Source: Microbacterium oryzae
Lineage (GTDB): Bacteria > Actinomycetota > Actinomycetes > Actinomycetales > Microbacteriaceae
Length of the DNA: 64,000 nucleotides
Assembly (NCBI RefSeq): GCF_009735645.1
Contig: NZ_CP032550.1
Span: 186,001-250,000 of the forward strand
Direction: 5' to 3'
Shown one piece after another: positions 30,523 through 40,844 of the stretch. Below the pieces are notes generated by a model, which was given only the letters and a program-made list of their open reading frames with translations, was not told where the DNA came from and did no database searches. A program made the translations under genes and the position numbers. How positions within the stretch are numbered: the first letter of the stretch is position 1; each line of letters starts with the position of its first letter.

Positions 30523-32058
30523 CCAGCTCGGCATCCAGCTGTGCAGGCGCCAGAGTCCGTACGGCTCCGGGATGCCCAGCGCGAGCGGCAGGTAGAACAA
30601 CGCCACGGCGATCGCGACGACGAGGAAGACGGCGACGACCGCGCGCCACCTTCCGCGGGCGCGCCGAGCGGCATCCGCGGCGAACGCGATCTCGAGCTCC
30701 GTCGGATCGGGCAGCAGCACGCTCTCGCGCACCCGCGTGAGATGCTGCAGCGCGAGCGCGAGCGACAGGATGACGAACGGCAGCATCGTCACCGTGTAGA
30801 ACTGGAACACCGTGCGCTCGGGATAGAGCAGCCACGGCAGGTAGGTGACGGCGAGCCCGGCGAGCGGGAACGCGTACCGCGCGCGGCGCGTGCGGATCAC
30901 GAGCCACAGCAGATACAGCGCGGCGGCGAAGCCCGCGTACCAGACGACCGGATTCGGGATGCTGGAGATCTCCGCCATGCAGTCGTCGGACCATCCGCAC
31001 GTCGTCGAGCCGACCTCGGGGCGCGAGACCCACATGGCGGTGGGGCGCAGGAGCAGCGGCCACTGCCACGCGGGGCTGGCATACGGATGGCTCGCGCTCA
31101 GCTGCACGTGGAATCCGTAGATCGCCTCGTGGTAGTTCCACAGGGCCGCGAGCGGATTCTCCGCGCTGAGCCGGTCGTACCCGCCGGTCGTGCGCAGCCA
31201 TCCGGTCCAGGAGACGAGGTAGACAACCGCGGCGGCGGGCACCAGCAGCAGGAAGGTCGCTGGGGCCTGACGCGCGATCGCGGAGACGTACCACTCGCGC
31301 ACGCCGGCCCGGCGCCGCCACAGGGCGTCCATCGCGACGAGGCCGAGGCCGGCCCCTGCGAGCACGTAGAGCCCCGACCACTTCACGGCGCTCGCGGCGC
31401 CGAACGAGACGCCCGCCGCGACGAGCCAGGGGCGGCTCCAGATCACGGGGCCCCACGTGGCGGGCCCTGCGCGCAGGATGCGGTCCCGAGCCGCCGGGCC
31501 GTCGATCGCGAGGAACCAGAACCCCAGCAGCACGAAGAAGGCGAGGATCCCGTCGAGAAGCGAGACGCGGCTGAGGGCGACGGCCAGCGGGTCGATGGCG
31601 AGGAGGAGCCCGGCGACGCCCGCCACCGCCATGGATCCGCTCACGCGCTTGGCCACGAGGGTCAGCAGCGGCACGAGCAGCGTGCCCACGACCGCGGTGC
31701 CCATGCGCCAGCCCCAGCCGGTGTCGGCTCCGAAGACCGCGAGGCCGAGCGCGATGATCCACTTCCCGAGCGGCGGGTGCACGACGAAGGAGCCCTCCGT
31801 CGTGTAGACCCCCGGGTCGCCGGCGAGGAAGGCCTCGTTCGCCCCGTCGCCCCACTGCCCCTCGTAGCCGAGGTTCAGCAGGGTCCACGCATCTTTCACG
31901 TAGTACGTCTCGTCGAAGACGAGCTCGTGCGGATGGCCGAGGCCGACGATGCGCAGGAGGCCGGCGAGCACGGCGAGGGCGGCGGGCAGGAGCCACGAGG
32001 AGTGGCGGCGGATGGCCAGGACCGCGCGGTCGCGAGGGGCGGTCGGCGCAGGCGTCAC
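30517..32058 (-). CDS. Dolichyl-phosphate-mannose-type protein O-mannosyltransferase (GT39, Pmt)
   Basis: The 513-residue polytopic membrane protein transfers mannose from polyprenyl-phosphate mannose to secreted proteins. The N-terminal catalytic acidic pair is in FDETYYVKDA on the first external loop, followed by HPPLGKWI and about ten hydrophobic helices, the length usual for actinobacterial Pmt. The GTG start chosen is 6 nt after a TACGCT box, a leaderless arrangement that fixes the start; the upstream open frame is non-coding antisense to DUF4407. It is divergent from DUF4407 with an 81-bp gap. Confidence 0.93.
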   Translation of the reverse strand: MTPAPTAPRDRAVLAIRRHSSWLLPAALAVLAGLLRIVGLGHPHELVFDETYYVKDAWTLLNLGYEGQWGDGANEAFLAGDPGVYTTEGSFVVHPPLGKWIIALGLAVFGADTGWGWRMGTAVVGTLLVPLLTLVAKRVSGSMAVAGVAGLLLAIDPLAVALSRVSLLDGILAFFVLLGFWFLAIDGPAARDRILRAGPATWGPVIWSRPWLVAAGVSFGAASAVKWSGLYVLAGAGLGLVAMDALWRRRAGVREWYVSAIARQAPATFLLLVPAAAVVYLVSWTGWLRTTGGYDRLSAENPLAALWNYHEAIYGFHVQLSASHPYASPAWQWPLLLRPTAMWVSRPEVGSTTCGWSDDCMAEISSIPNPVVWYAGFAAALYLLWLVIRTRRARYAFPLAGLAVTYLPWLLYPERTVFQFYTVTMLPFVILSLALALQHLTRVRESVLLPDPTELEIAFAADAARRARGRWRAVVAVFLVVAIAVALFYLPLALGIPEPYGLWRLHSWMPSWV

Positions 32059-32064
32059 GACTTC

Positions 32065-32070
32065 AGCGTA
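32065..32070 (-). promoter_or_regulatory. Leaderless -10 box for the mannosyltransferase
   Basis: TACGCT, then GAAGTC, then the GTG start; no ribosome binding site is present. Confidence 0.6.
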
Positions 32071-32127
32071 GTCGGGGCTCGCGGCGCGCTCCGAGCCTGC
32101 TGACACTGCTCCCACAGGAGGGCTTCG

Positions 32128-32133
32128 TACGTT
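32128..32133 (+). promoter_or_regulatory. Leaderless -10 box for the DUF4407 gene
   Basis: TACGTT is followed by GGCGGG and the ATG. The spacer is identical to that before rnhA and rsmI. Confidence 0.6.
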
Positions 32134-32139
32134 GGCGGG

Positions 32140-33675
32140 ATGTCCTATTCCGCGCATCGCCCGGGGCGCTACGACTCGCAGGGGCGCATCATCCTCCACG
32201 ACGACGACCCCGCCGCCGACGAGCCGCGCTACCACGAGCGGGAGTTCGTCCCGTCGACCGGAGCGACCCCCGCGGACGCGCTCGCGACCGAGCCCATCGC
32301 GGTCACCACGGCGACCGCCGTGCTGGAGCGGGAGCCGGAGGGCGTCGACGGGCTCGACCTCGACGAGCACGACCTCGACGGGGACCGCGACGAGCGCCCT
32401 GCCGACGAGCGCCCTGGCCGGTCGCGCGTCCCGCGCGTTCGGCCCGAGCGGCGACCGCGCACGCCGGGGTCGACGCTGCGTCGCCTCGCGATCCTCGGCG
32501 GCGCCGACGGACACGTGCTCGACGAGGTGCCGACCGAGACGCCGCGATTCGTGCAGATGTTCTTCGTGCTCCTCGGCACCGCGCTCGTGTCCGCGCTGTC
32601 GATGCTGTTCGCCCTCATGACGGGCGTGCAGGTGTCGGTGTGGCTGGCCATCCCGCTCGCCCTCGTGTGGGCCGGCATCGTGTTCAACCTCGACCGGTTC
32701 CTCACCTCGACGATGACCGCGACTCGCAGCATCGGCAAGCTCATCGGCCTGGCCATCCCGCGGATCATCCTCGCCACCCTCATCGGCCTCGTCGTCGCCG
32801 AGCCGGTGGTGCTGCAGGCGTTCCACAACGACATCGCCCGCGAGGTCGCGACGACCAACCTCGCGCAGGCGCAGGACGACCAGACGAGCCTCGACGAGGG
32901 GCCCGAGAAGATCGCGCTCGATGAGGCCACCGCGCGCCTGAGCGATCTGCAGAACCAGGCGGCGACGGGCGTCGTCTCGGGCACGGAGTCGGGCTCGGCG
33001 TCGCAGGCCGCCGCGCAGAGCGCCGTCGACGGGCTCACCGAGAAGCTCGCCGCGCAGCAGCAGGTCATCGACGACGCGCGCGCCCTCTACCAGTGCGAGC
33101 TCGACGGCACCGGCGCGGGCGACGTCGCCGGCTGCACGGGCGTGCAGGGCGAGGGCGCGAGCTCCGACGCCGCGCAGGCGCAGCTGCAGGCCGCTCAGGC
33201 GACCTACGACGACCTCGCCGCGCAGCTGCGCGACGCGAACGCTGCGCTCGCGACGGCCGAGACCGCTGCGGGCGAGCAGGCCTCGGCCTCCGAGGCGCAG
33301 AACCGCCGGGCCGCGGAGGACCAGCTCCCGGCCGCGCAGGCCACCTACGACCAGGCGCTCGCCGCGTACGACGCGCGAGCCAGCGCGGTCGCCGAGGGCA
33401 ACGCCGACGCGAGCGGGCTCCTCAGCCAGATCAGCGCTCTGAACCGCCTCGCCGATCGCGAGCCGGCGATCTGGTGGGCGCACCTGCTGATCGCCGCGCT
33501 GTTCTTCATGATCGAGCTGCTCCCCGTCGTGGTGAAGGTGCTCACCGGCTACGGCGAGCCGTCGCTGTACGAGAAGGCCGCGGCCATCCGCCGAGAGGTG
33601 CACCTCGATCGCGTGACGACGGCGGGCTTCGCGGACCGGGCGGCCATCCTCTCCGGCTCCTCGGCGCGCGCCTAG
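32140..33675 (+). CDS. DUF4407 domain-containing membrane protein
   Basis: The 511-residue protein has a charged, disordered N-terminal region of about 120 residues rich in Asp, Glu and Arg, two hydrophobic hairpins (MFFVLLGTALVSALSMLFAL and the next, then IPRIILATLIGLVVAEPVVL), a long Ala/Gln/Asp-rich coiled coil (about 230-440) with two cysteines in CELDGTGAGDVAGC, and a last helix near HLLIAALFFMIELLPVVVKV. This is the DUF4407 layout. The family has no established function; the topology suggests an external or cytoplasmic coiled-coil stalk between membrane anchors. It is divergent from the mannosyltransferase, and rsmI starts 10 bp after it. Confidence 0.88.
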   Translation: MSYSAHRPGRYDSQGRIILHDDDPAADEPRYHEREFVPSTGATPADALATEPIAVTTATAVLEREPEGVDGLDLDEHDLDGDRDERPADERPGRSRVPRVRPERRPRTPGSTLRRLAILGGADGHVLDEVPTETPRFVQMFFVLLGTALVSALSMLFALMTGVQVSVWLAIPLALVWAGIVFNLDRFLTSTMTATRSIGKLIGLAIPRIILATLIGLVVAEPVVLQAFHNDIAREVATTNLAQAQDDQTSLDEGPEKIALDEATARLSDLQNQAATGVVSGTESGSASQAAAQSAVDGLTEKLAAQQQVIDDARALYQCELDGTGAGDVAGCTGVQGEGASSDAAQAQLQAAQATYDDLAAQLRDANAALATAETAAGEQASASEAQNRRAAEDQLPAAQATYDQALAAYDARASAVAEGNADASGLLSQISALNRLADREPAIWWAHLLIAALFFMIELLPVVVKVLTGYGEPSLYEKAAAIRREVHLDRVTTAGFADRAAILSGSSARA

Positions 33676-33678
33676 GCT
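33673..33678 (+). promoter_or_regulatory. Leaderless -10 box for rsmI
   Basis: TAGGCT includes the stop codon of the DUF4407 gene and is followed by GGCGGG and the GTG start. rsmI may thus be transcribed separately. Confidence 0.55.
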
Positions 33679-33684
33679 GGCGGG

Positions 33685-34503
33685 GTGATCATCCTCGCCG
33701 CGACCCCCATCGGCAACCTCGGCGACGCGTCGCGCCGGCTCGTCGAGCTGCTCGAGTCGGCCTCGGTCGTCGCCGCGGAGGACACGCGGATGACGCAGCG
33801 TCTGCTGGCGGGGCTCGGCGTCGCCAACCGGCCGCGGCTCATCGCGCTCCACGACCACAACGAGCGGCAGAAGTCCGCCGAGCTCGTCGAGCTCGCGCGG
33901 GAGGACGACCTCGTCGTGCTCACCGACGCCGGCATGCCGACCGTGAGCGACCCCGGCTACGCGCTCGTGCAGACGGCCGCCGCCGCCGGCGTGCTCGTCA
34001 CGGTCGTGCCGGGACCGTCCGCCGTGCTCACGGCGCTCGCGGTCTCGGGTCTCCCCACCGACCGCTTCACGTTCGAGGGGTTCGTCGCGCGCAAGCCCGG
34101 AGACCGACGCAGGGCGCTCGCGGCGCTCGCCGCGGAGCCGCGCACCATGGTGTTCTTCGAGGCGCCCACCCGCGTCGCCCAGACGCTGGCCGACATGGCG
34201 ACCGCGTTCGGCGACGACCGTCGGGCCGTGGTCGCGCGCGAGCTGACGAAGCTGCACGAGGAGGTCGCGCGCGGCACCCTCGCCGAGCTCGTCACGTGGG
34301 CCGGGGGCGGCGTGCGCGGCGAGCTCGTCATCGTGGTGGCGGGATCCGCGCGCACCGAGACGCCCATCGAGGACGCGGTCGGCCAGGTGCTGGCGCTGGT
34401 CTCGGCCGGCGGTCGGCTGAAGGACGCGGCCGCCGAGGTGGCGGCGGCGACCGGACGGTCGTCGCGCGAGCTGTACCAGGCCGCCCTCGCCGCGCGGTCC
34501 TGA
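33685..34503 (+). CDS. rsmI: 16S rRNA (cytidine-1402 2'-O)-methyltransferase RsmI
   Basis: The 272-residue SAM-dependent tetrapyrrole-methylase-fold enzyme starts IILAATPIGNLGDASRR and contains the family motifs AAEDTRMTQRLL, TDAGMPTVSDPGY and the PGPSAVLTAL loop. It methylates C1402 in the ribosomal P-site region. It uses GTG with no ribosome binding site, matching a leaderless promoter. The C-terminal segment GRSSRELYQAALAA is usual for the family. It precedes metG by 61 bp. Confidence 0.97.
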   Translation: MIILAATPIGNLGDASRRLVELLESASVVAAEDTRMTQRLLAGLGVANRPRLIALHDHNERQKSAELVELAREDDLVVLTDAGMPTVSDPGYALVQTAAAAGVLVTVVPGPSAVLTALAVSGLPTDRFTFEGFVARKPGDRRRALAALAAEPRTMVFFEAPTRVAQTLADMATAFGDDRRAVVARELTKLHEEVARGTLAELVTWAGGGVRGELVIVVAGSARTETPIEDAVGQVLALVSAGGRLKDAAAEVAAATGRSSRELYQAALAARS

Positions 34504-34552
34504 ACGGCCCGCCCGTGGATCGGCGGCGGCGCGGAGGACGCGCGGCCCGCAA

Positions 34553-34558
34553 TAGACT
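34553..34558 (+). promoter_or_regulatory. Leaderless -10 box for metG
   Basis: TAGACT is 6 nt before the GTG of metG. No T-box or other leader structure can fit. Confidence 0.6.
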
Positions 34559-34564
34559 CTCCAG

Positions 34565-36142
34565 GTGACTTCCGGCCGTTCCTTCTACATCACCACGCCG
34601 ATCTACTACCCGAGCGATGTGCCGCACATCGGGCACGGGTACACGACCGTGGCGGTGGACACGCTCGCGCGCTGGCACCGTCAGGCCGGAGACGACACCT
34701 GGATGCTGACCGGCACCGACGAGCACGGTCAGAAGATGATCCGCGCGGCGGCCGCCAACGGCGCCACTCCGCAGGAGTGGGTCGACAAGCTCGTGGCCGA
34801 GTCGTGGCAGCCGCTGCTGCGGACCCTCGACGTCGCGAACGACGACTTCATCCGCACCACGCAGGAGCGTCACGAGAAGAGCGTGCAGCTCTTCCTCCAG
34901 GCCGTGTACGACCGCGGCTACATCTACGCGGGCGAGTACGAGGCGCTGTACTGCGTCGGCTGCGAGGAGTTCAAGCCCGAGAGCGAGATCGTCGACGGCG
35001 CGGGACCCTTCGAGGGGCTGAAGGTCTGCGCGATCCACTCGAAGCCCCTCGAGCTGCTGCAGGAGAAGAACTACTTCTTCAAGCTCAGCGAGTTCCAGGA
35101 CCGCCTGCTCGCGCTCTACCGCGAGCGCCCCGACTTCGTGCAGCCGGAGTCCGCTCGCAACGAGGTCGTCGCGTTCGTGCAGCAGGGGCTGAAGGACCTC
35201 TCCATCTCGCGCTCCACCTTCGACTGGGGCATCACCGTGCCGTGGGACGAGTCCCACGTCATCTACGTGTGGGTCGACGCGCTGCTGAACTACGCCACCG
35301 CGGTCGGCTACGGATCCGACACCGAGGGCTTCGAGCGCCGCTGGCCCGCGCACCACGTCGTGGGCAAGGACATCCTCCGCTTCCACGCCGTCATCTGGCC
35401 GGCCATGCTGATGGCGGCCGGCATCGAGGTGCCCGAGAACGTCTTCGCGCACGGATGGCTGCTGGTCGGCGGCGAGAAGATGTCGAAGTCCAAGCTCACC
35501 GGCATCGCCCCGAATGCGATCACCGACGTGTTCGGCTCCGACGCCTACCGCTTCTACTTCCTGTCGGCGATCGCCTTCGGTCAGGACGGGTCGTTCTCGT
35601 GGGAGGACCTCTCCGCCCGCTACCAGGCCGAGCTCGCCAACGGCTTCGGCAACCTCGCCTCGCGCGCCATCGCCATGGTCGGCAAGTACTTCGACGGCGC
35701 CGTGCCCGAGCCGGGTGCGTACACGGAGGCGGATCTCGCCATCCAGCAGATCGTCGCCGACGCCGCCGCCCACGCGGACGCCGCGATCGACCGGTTCCGG
35801 ATCGACGAGGCCATCCGCTCGATCTGGACGATCGTCGACGAGCTCAACGGCTACATCACGCTGAACGAGCCGTGGGCGCTCGCGAAGGACGAGGCGCAGC
35901 GCGAGCGGCTGGGCACGGTGCTCTACACCTGCGTGGAGGGGCTCCGCGCGCTGGCCGTGCTGCTCTCGCCCGTCATGCCGCAGGCGACCGCCAAGCTGTG
36001 GGATGCCCTCGGGGTGTCGGGAGCGCTGGGTGCGCTCCTCGAGCAGCCCGTGCGCGAGGCCGGTGCCTGGGGCGGCGTGCCCGCCGGCACGAAGACCGGG
36101 GCGCTGCAGCCGCTCTTCCCGCGGGTCGAGCAGCCGGAGTGA
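34565..36142 (+). CDS. metG: Methionyl-tRNA synthetase
   Basis: This 525-residue class I synthetase charges tRNA-Met. It shows the HIGH motif in VPHIGHGYTT (about residue 22), the KMSKS motif in GEKMSKSKL (about 307), a zinc-knuckle-like YCVGCEEF insertion (about 130) and a C-terminal anticodon-binding helical bundle. The dimerising tRNA-binding extension of the longer bacterial forms is absent, as in other actinobacterial enzymes. It starts the run metG-tatD-rsmA-ispE. Confidence 0.98.
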   Translation: MTSGRSFYITTPIYYPSDVPHIGHGYTTVAVDTLARWHRQAGDDTWMLTGTDEHGQKMIRAAAANGATPQEWVDKLVAESWQPLLRTLDVANDDFIRTTQERHEKSVQLFLQAVYDRGYIYAGEYEALYCVGCEEFKPESEIVDGAGPFEGLKVCAIHSKPLELLQEKNYFFKLSEFQDRLLALYRERPDFVQPESARNEVVAFVQQGLKDLSISRSTFDWGITVPWDESHVIYVWVDALLNYATAVGYGSDTEGFERRWPAHHVVGKDILRFHAVIWPAMLMAAGIEVPENVFAHGWLLVGGEKMSKSKLTGIAPNAITDVFGSDAYRFYFLSAIAFGQDGSFSWEDLSARYQAELANGFGNLASRAIAMVGKYFDGAVPEPGAYTEADLAIQQIVADAAAHADAAIDRFRIDEAIRSIWTIVDELNGYITLNEPWALAKDEAQRERLGTVLYTCVEGLRALAVLLSPVMPQATAKLWDALGVSGALGALLEQPVREAGAWGGVPAGTKTGALQPLFPRVEQPE

Positions 36143-36161
36143 TCCGGGCGAGGGGGATGGC

Positions 36162-37055
36162 GTGAAGGACGAAGCGGCGGACGCGAGCGTCTACGTGCGC
36201 GAGCGCAGCAGGGACGGCCGGAAGGACCTCAGGTACCCGGCGGCCCCCGAGCCGCTCGCGGTGCCCGTCTACGACAACCACTGCCACCTGGAGATCGAGG
36301 ACGGCGAGGAGCCGCTGTCGCTCGGGGAGCAGCTCGACCGCGCGAGCGCGGCCGGCATCGCCGGCGTCGTGCAGTCCTCCGGCGACATCGACTCGTCGCG
36401 CTGGGCCGTCCACGCGGCCGAGTCCGATCCGCGCGTGCTCGCGGCCGTGGCCATCCACCCGAACGATGCGCCCACCTACGCCGAGCAGGGGCGGCTCGAC
36501 GAGGCGATCGCCGTGATCGACGCGCTGGCCGCGCACCCGCGCGTGCGCGCAGTGGGGGAGACCGGGCTCGACTTCTTCCGCACCGGCGCGGAGGGGCGCC
36601 CCGCGCAGCTGGCGTCGTTCGAGGCGCACATCGCGATCGCGAAGCGGCACGACATCGCGCTGCAGATCCACGACCGCGACGCGCATCGGGAGGTGCTCGA
36701 CACCCTCCACCGCGTCGGAGCGCCCGAGCGGACCGTGTTCCACTGCTTCTCGGGAGACGAGGCGGTCGCGCGCGAGGCGAGCGAGGCCGGCTGCTGGCTC
36801 TCCTTCGCGGGCAATGTGACGTTCAAGAACGCGCAGAACCTCCGCGACGCGCTGCGGGTGACGCCGCGCGAGCGGATCCTCGTCGAGACCGACGCGCCGT
36901 TCCTCACGCCGACACCGCATCGCGGTCGGCCGAACGCGCCCTACCTGGTGCCGGTCACCGTGCGCTTCATGGCCGCCGAGCTCGACATCGAGCTCGACGA
37001 GCTGTGCGCGCAGCTGGCCGCCAACACCGTCGCCGTCTACGGGGAGTGGTCATGA
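36162..37055 (+). CDS. TatD family metal-dependent hydrolase
   Basis: The 297-residue TIM-barrel hydrolase shows the metal ligands in [21 protein letters not shown] and HCFSGD, and ends with ETDAPFLTP; these are the TatD signatures. Family members are 3'-5' DNases or deoxyribonucleases in quality control. The GTG chosen is preceded by AGGGGG; an N-terminal extension of about 35 residues before the barrel is present, and a longer open frame upstream overlaps metG and is rejected. It lies between metG and rsmA, a conserved order in Actinobacteria. Confidence 0.95.
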   Translation: MKDEAADASVYVRERSRDGRKDLRYPAAPEPLAVPVYDNHCHLEIEDGEEPLSLGEQLDRASAAGIAGVVQSSGDIDSSRWAVHAAESDPRVLAAVAIHPNDAPTYAEQGRLDEAIAVIDALAAHPRVRAVGETGLDFFRTGAEGRPAQLASFEAHIAIAKRHDIALQIHDRDAHREVLDTLHRVGAPERTVFHCFSGDEAVAREASEAGCWLSFAGNVTFKNAQNLRDALRVTPRERILVETDAPFLTPTPHRGRPNAPYLVPVTVRFMAAELDIELDELCAQLAANTVAVYGEWS

Positions 37056-37909
37056 CCGTCCGGCTGCTGGGCGCGGGAGACATCCGCGAGCTCGCCGCGG
37101 AGCTCGACGTCACGCCGACGAAGAAGCTCGGGCAGAACTTCGTCGTCGACGCCAACACGGTCCGCCGCATCGTGCAGATCGCGCGCGTGCAGGCGGGAGA
37201 GCGCGTCGTCGAGGTCGGGCCCGGCCTCGGATCGCTGACCCTGGCCATCCTCGAGACCGGCGCGCGGGTGACCGCCGTCGAGATCGACCACCGGCTCGCC
37301 GAGCGGCTGCCGCGCACCGCGCAGGAGCGCGGGGTGCCCGACGGCGATCTCACCGTCGTCGACGCCGACGCGCTGCGGGTGACGGAGCTGCCGGGCGACC
37401 CGACCATCCTCGTCGCGAACCTGCCCTACAACGTGTCGGTGCCGGTGCTGCTGCACTTCCTCGAGACGTTCGCGCAGCTCGACCGAGGTGTCGTCATGGT
37501 CCAGTCGGAGGTGGGGGAGCGCCTCGCCGCCCCTCCCGGAAGCAAGGTCTACGGCGCGCCCAGCGTGAAGGCCGCGTGGTACGGCGACTGGCGGCTCGCG
37601 GGCAACGTCTCCCGCCAGGTGTTCTGGCCCGTGCCGAACGTCGACAGCGTGCTCGTCGCGTTCCAGCGCGCGGCCGACCCCCGTGGCACCGAGGAGGAGC
37701 GGCGGCGGACCTTCCGCATCGTCGACCTCGCATTCCAGCAGCGGCGCAAGATGCTGCGGCAGGCGCTGTCGGCGGAGCTCGGCGGCTCGGCGGCCGCGAG
37801 CGAGGTCCTCGAGCGCGCGGGCGTCGCGCCGACCGCCCGCGGCGAGTCGCTCGTGGTGGACGACTTCCAGCGCATCGCCCGCGAGATCGCCGCGACGAGC
37901 GCATCATGA
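37052..37909 (+). CDS. rsmA: 16S rRNA dimethyladenosine transferase RsmA (KsgA)
   Basis: The 285-residue SAM-dependent enzyme dimethylates A1518 and A1519 in 16S r[21 protein letters not shown], the SAM loop [15 protein letters not shown] and the catalytic NLPYNVS motif are intact. The ATG overlaps the tatD stop by 4 bp and its own stop overlaps ispE in the same way, so the three genes are translationally coupled. Confidence 0.98.
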   Translation: MTVRLLGAGDIRELAAELDVTPTKKLGQNFVVDANTVRRIVQIARVQAGERVVEVGPGLGSLTLAILETGARVTAVEIDHRLAERLPRTAQERGVPDGDLTVVDADALRVTELPGDPTILVANLPYNVSVPVLLHFLETFAQLDRGVVMVQSEVGERLAAPPGSKVYGAPSVKAAWYGDWRLAGNVSRQVFWPVPNVDSVLVAFQRAADPRGTEEERRRTFRIVDLAFQQRRKMLRQALSAELGGSAAASEVLERAGVAPTARGESLVVDDFQRIAREIAATSAS

Positions 37910-38838
37910 CCGTCGCGTCGTCGGAGCCCACCGTCCGCGTCCGCGCGCCGGGCAAGATCAACCTCTTCCTCGAGGTCGGTCCGCTGCAGGGCGACGGCTA
38001 CCACCAGCTCGCGACGGCGTTCCAGGCGGTGTCGCTGTACGAGGACGTCGTGGCCACCGCCTCCGACGACTTCACGATGTCGGTCGCCGGGTCGATCGAC
38101 GTGTCCGGCGTGCCGGTGGACGAGACGAACCTCGCCCTGCGCGCGGCGCGGCTCCTCGCGGCGGAGACCGGCTACTCCGGCGGCGTGCACCTCGACGTCT
38201 TCAAGGAGGTGCCGGTCGCGGGCGGCATGGGCGGCGGCTCGGCCGACGCCGCGGCAGCCCTCGTCGCCTGCGACACGCTGTGGGGCACGCGACTCGGATC
38301 GGCGGAGTTGCACCGGCTCGCCGCGCGGCTCGGCGCGGATGTGCCGTTCGCGCTCAAGGGCGGCACCGCGATCGGCACGGGGCGCGGCGACGAGCTCAGC
38401 CCCGCCCTCGCCCGCGGCCGGTTCGACTGGGTGCTCGTCGTGAACGAGGAGGGGCTGTCGACGCCCGAGGTGTACGCCGCGCTCGACCGGCACCGCGACC
38501 GCCATCGCGTCGACATCAGCCCCGCGCGCACGCTGCCGGAGGTCGACGCCGGGGTGCTGCACGCGCTGCGGGCGGGCGACCCCGCGATGCTCGCGGAGGC
38601 GCTGCGCAACGACCTGCAGGTGGCTGCTCTCGGCCTGCGCCCCGACCTCGCGGAGACGCTGGAGCTGGGGGAGTCCTCCGGAGCCCTCGCCGGCCTGGTG
38701 TCCGGATCGGGCCCCACGGTCGCCTTCCTCGCGGCATCGCCGGAGGCGGCGGTCGAGCTGCACGACATGCTCGACGCGTCGGGGCGCGACGTGCTCCTCG
38801 CGCACGGCCCCGTGAAGGGCGCCCGGGTCATCTCCTGA
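37906..38838 (+). CDS. ispE: 4-diphosphocytidyl-2-C-methyl-D-erythritol kinase
   Basis: The 310-residue GHMP kinase phosphorylates CDP-ME in the MEP isoprenoid pathway. It begins [14 protein letters not shown], carries the ATP loop [17 protein letters not shown] near residue 105 and the C-terminal GSGPTVAFL loop. Its presence shows that the organism uses the MEP route. The stop codon lies within the first copy of a tandem hairpin-forming repeat that likely terminates the operon. Confidence 0.98.
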   Translation: MTVASSEPTVRVRAPGKINLFLEVGPLQGDGYHQLATAFQAVSLYEDVVATASDDFTMSVAGSIDVSGVPVDETNLALRAARLLAAETGYSGGVHLDVFKEVPVAGGMGGGSADAAAALVACDTLWGTRLGSAELHRLAARLGADVPFALKGGTAIGTGRGDELSPALARGRFDWVLVVNEEGLSTPEVYAALDRHRDRHRVDISPARTLPEVDAGVLHALRAGDPAMLAEALRNDLQVAALGLRPDLAETLELGESSGALAGLVSGSGPTVAFLAASPEAAVELHDMLDASGRDVLLAHGPVKGARVIS

Positions 38839-38890
38839 CCGTCGCCCGACCGGCGACTGCCCGTCGTCTGACCGTCGCCCGACCGGCGAC
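38835..38890. repeat. Two direct 23-bp repeats forming tandem hairpins (terminator)
   Basis: CTGACCGTCGCCCGACCGGC plus GAC occurs twice (38835-38857 and 38868-38890) with a 10-bp gap, a 33-bp period. Each copy contains GTCGCC-CGACC-GGCGAC, a 6-bp stem with a 5-nt loop. It fills the whole space between convergent ispE and the FUSC gene and probably terminates both. Confidence 0.75.
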
Positions 38891-38892
38891 CG

Positions 38893-39924
38893 TCAGACCA
38901 CGTCGTCGCTCAGGGCCTCGTGGATGCGGCGCAGGTCCTCCAGAAGCGAGCCCACGAGGATCCAGCGCAAGCCCGACGGCGCGGAGACCATCAGCGGCGA
39001 CGTGAGGGCGGCCTCGTCGTGCGGCGGCTCGCCCGCCGTCGCGTGGTGGAGGCGCAGCCGCACGTCATGGGCAGCGCGGCGCAGCTGGACGGAGATGTCG
39101 CGCACGGCGGGCTCGCCGCTGAGATCGTCGTCGTAGTGGTCGTAGAACGCGCGGGTCATCCCGATGATCTGCGTGACGATCGGGCCGAGGCGATCGACGA
39201 TCGCGCTGAGCCGTGCGAGGTCGTCGCGGTGCCGCGCGCCGCGCGGATTGAGCGCGAGCGACTCCGACGCCGCCAGGATCGCCGCATCCGACGCGTCGCG
39301 CATGGGTCGCAACAGCCGTGCGGTGAGCATGAGCTCCTCGAGCTCGGTGCGACCCCGCGGCGCCGACAGCGCGTCGGCCAGGCGCTCGAGCGCGCGCGCG
39401 ACCTCCTCGCCGAGCGCGTCCACCGACGCGCGTGCGGGGGCGAGCGCGATCGGCGGCACCAGCACGATGTTCACGACGACGCCGATCGCGGCGCCGATCA
39501 CGGTCTCGATCACCCGGTCGAGCGCGTAGTCCGGCGTCGACGGACCGAGGACCAGCACGAGGAGCGCGCTGATGGCGACCTGGTTCGCCGTCCCCGGAGT
39601 CATCCGCAGGAGCCAGGCGAAGGCCATGGCCGCGACGATCGCGATGATCACGACCCACGCCGCATCGCCGAGCAGGATGGCGACGGCCGAGGCGATGACG
39701 ACGCCCGCGATGACGCCGACGCTGCGCTCGACCGCCTTGGCGAGGGACTGGTTGAGGCTCGGCTGCACGACGAGCAGCGCCGCGATGGCCGCGAACACCG
39801 GGGGCGGCCCCTCGGGGATGAGCGACCCGGCGATGAACCAGGCGGCGACCGTCGCGAGCGCGGACTTCGCCGCCTGCAGCGCGGGCGGGCGCCGCGGTGC
39901 GCGGATCGCAGCGGTCAGTCGCAT
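38893..39924 (-). CDS. FUSC family membrane protein (aromatic-acid exporter-like)
   Basis: The 343-residue protein has six hydrophobic helices in its first 170 residues (for example ALATVAAWFIAGSLIP and VIAGVVIASAVAILLGD) followed by a soluble helical domain of about 160 residues, the half-size FUSC/ArAE layout. The motif VQPSLNQSLAKAVERSVGVI is typical of the family. Some members export aromatic acids or fusaric acid; the substrate here is unknown. The ATG sits 6 nt after a TACGGT box, indicating a leaderless mRNA. Confidence 0.88.
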   Translation of the reverse strand: MRLTAAIRAPRRPPALQAAKSALATVAAWFIAGSLIPEGPPPVFAAIAALLVVQPSLNQSLAKAVERSVGVIAGVVIASAVAILLGDAAWVVIIAIVAAMAFAWLLRMTPGTANQVAISALLVLVLGPSTPDYALDRVIETVIGAAIGVVVNIVLVPPIALAPARASVDALGEEVARALERLADALSAPRGRTELEELMLTARLLRPMRDASDAAILAASESLALNPRGARHRDDLARLSAIVDRLGPIVTQIIGMTRAFYDHYDDDLSGEPAVRDISVQLRRAAHDVRLRLHHATAGEPPHDEAALTSPLMVSAPSGLRWILVGSLLEDLRRIHEALSDDVV

Positions 39925-39930
39925 GCGTCC

Positions 39931-39936
39931 ACCGTA
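39931..39936 (-). promoter_or_regulatory. Leaderless -10 box for the FUSC gene
   Basis: TACGGT, then GGACGC, then the ATG start on the minus strand. Confidence 0.55.
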
Positions 39937-40001
39937 TTCCCCTGCAGGTGTCGGCCGGCCGCCCTGTCAAGCTCCGAGCAGGAGTGGCGTCGACGGGGCC
40001 G

Positions 40002-40840
<839 letters not shown>

Positions 40841-40844
<4 letters not shown>

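Noticed and set aside
30517-34257. A 1246-codon minus-strand frame as a giant fusion with the mannosyltransferase
   Set aside because: Only the part from 32058 downwards encodes Pmt; the rest is antisense to DUF4407 and rsmI, and the leaderless promoter fixes the true start.
34504-34564. T-box or other riboswitch before metG
   Set aside because: The -10 box is only 6 nt from the start codon, leaving no leader RNA.
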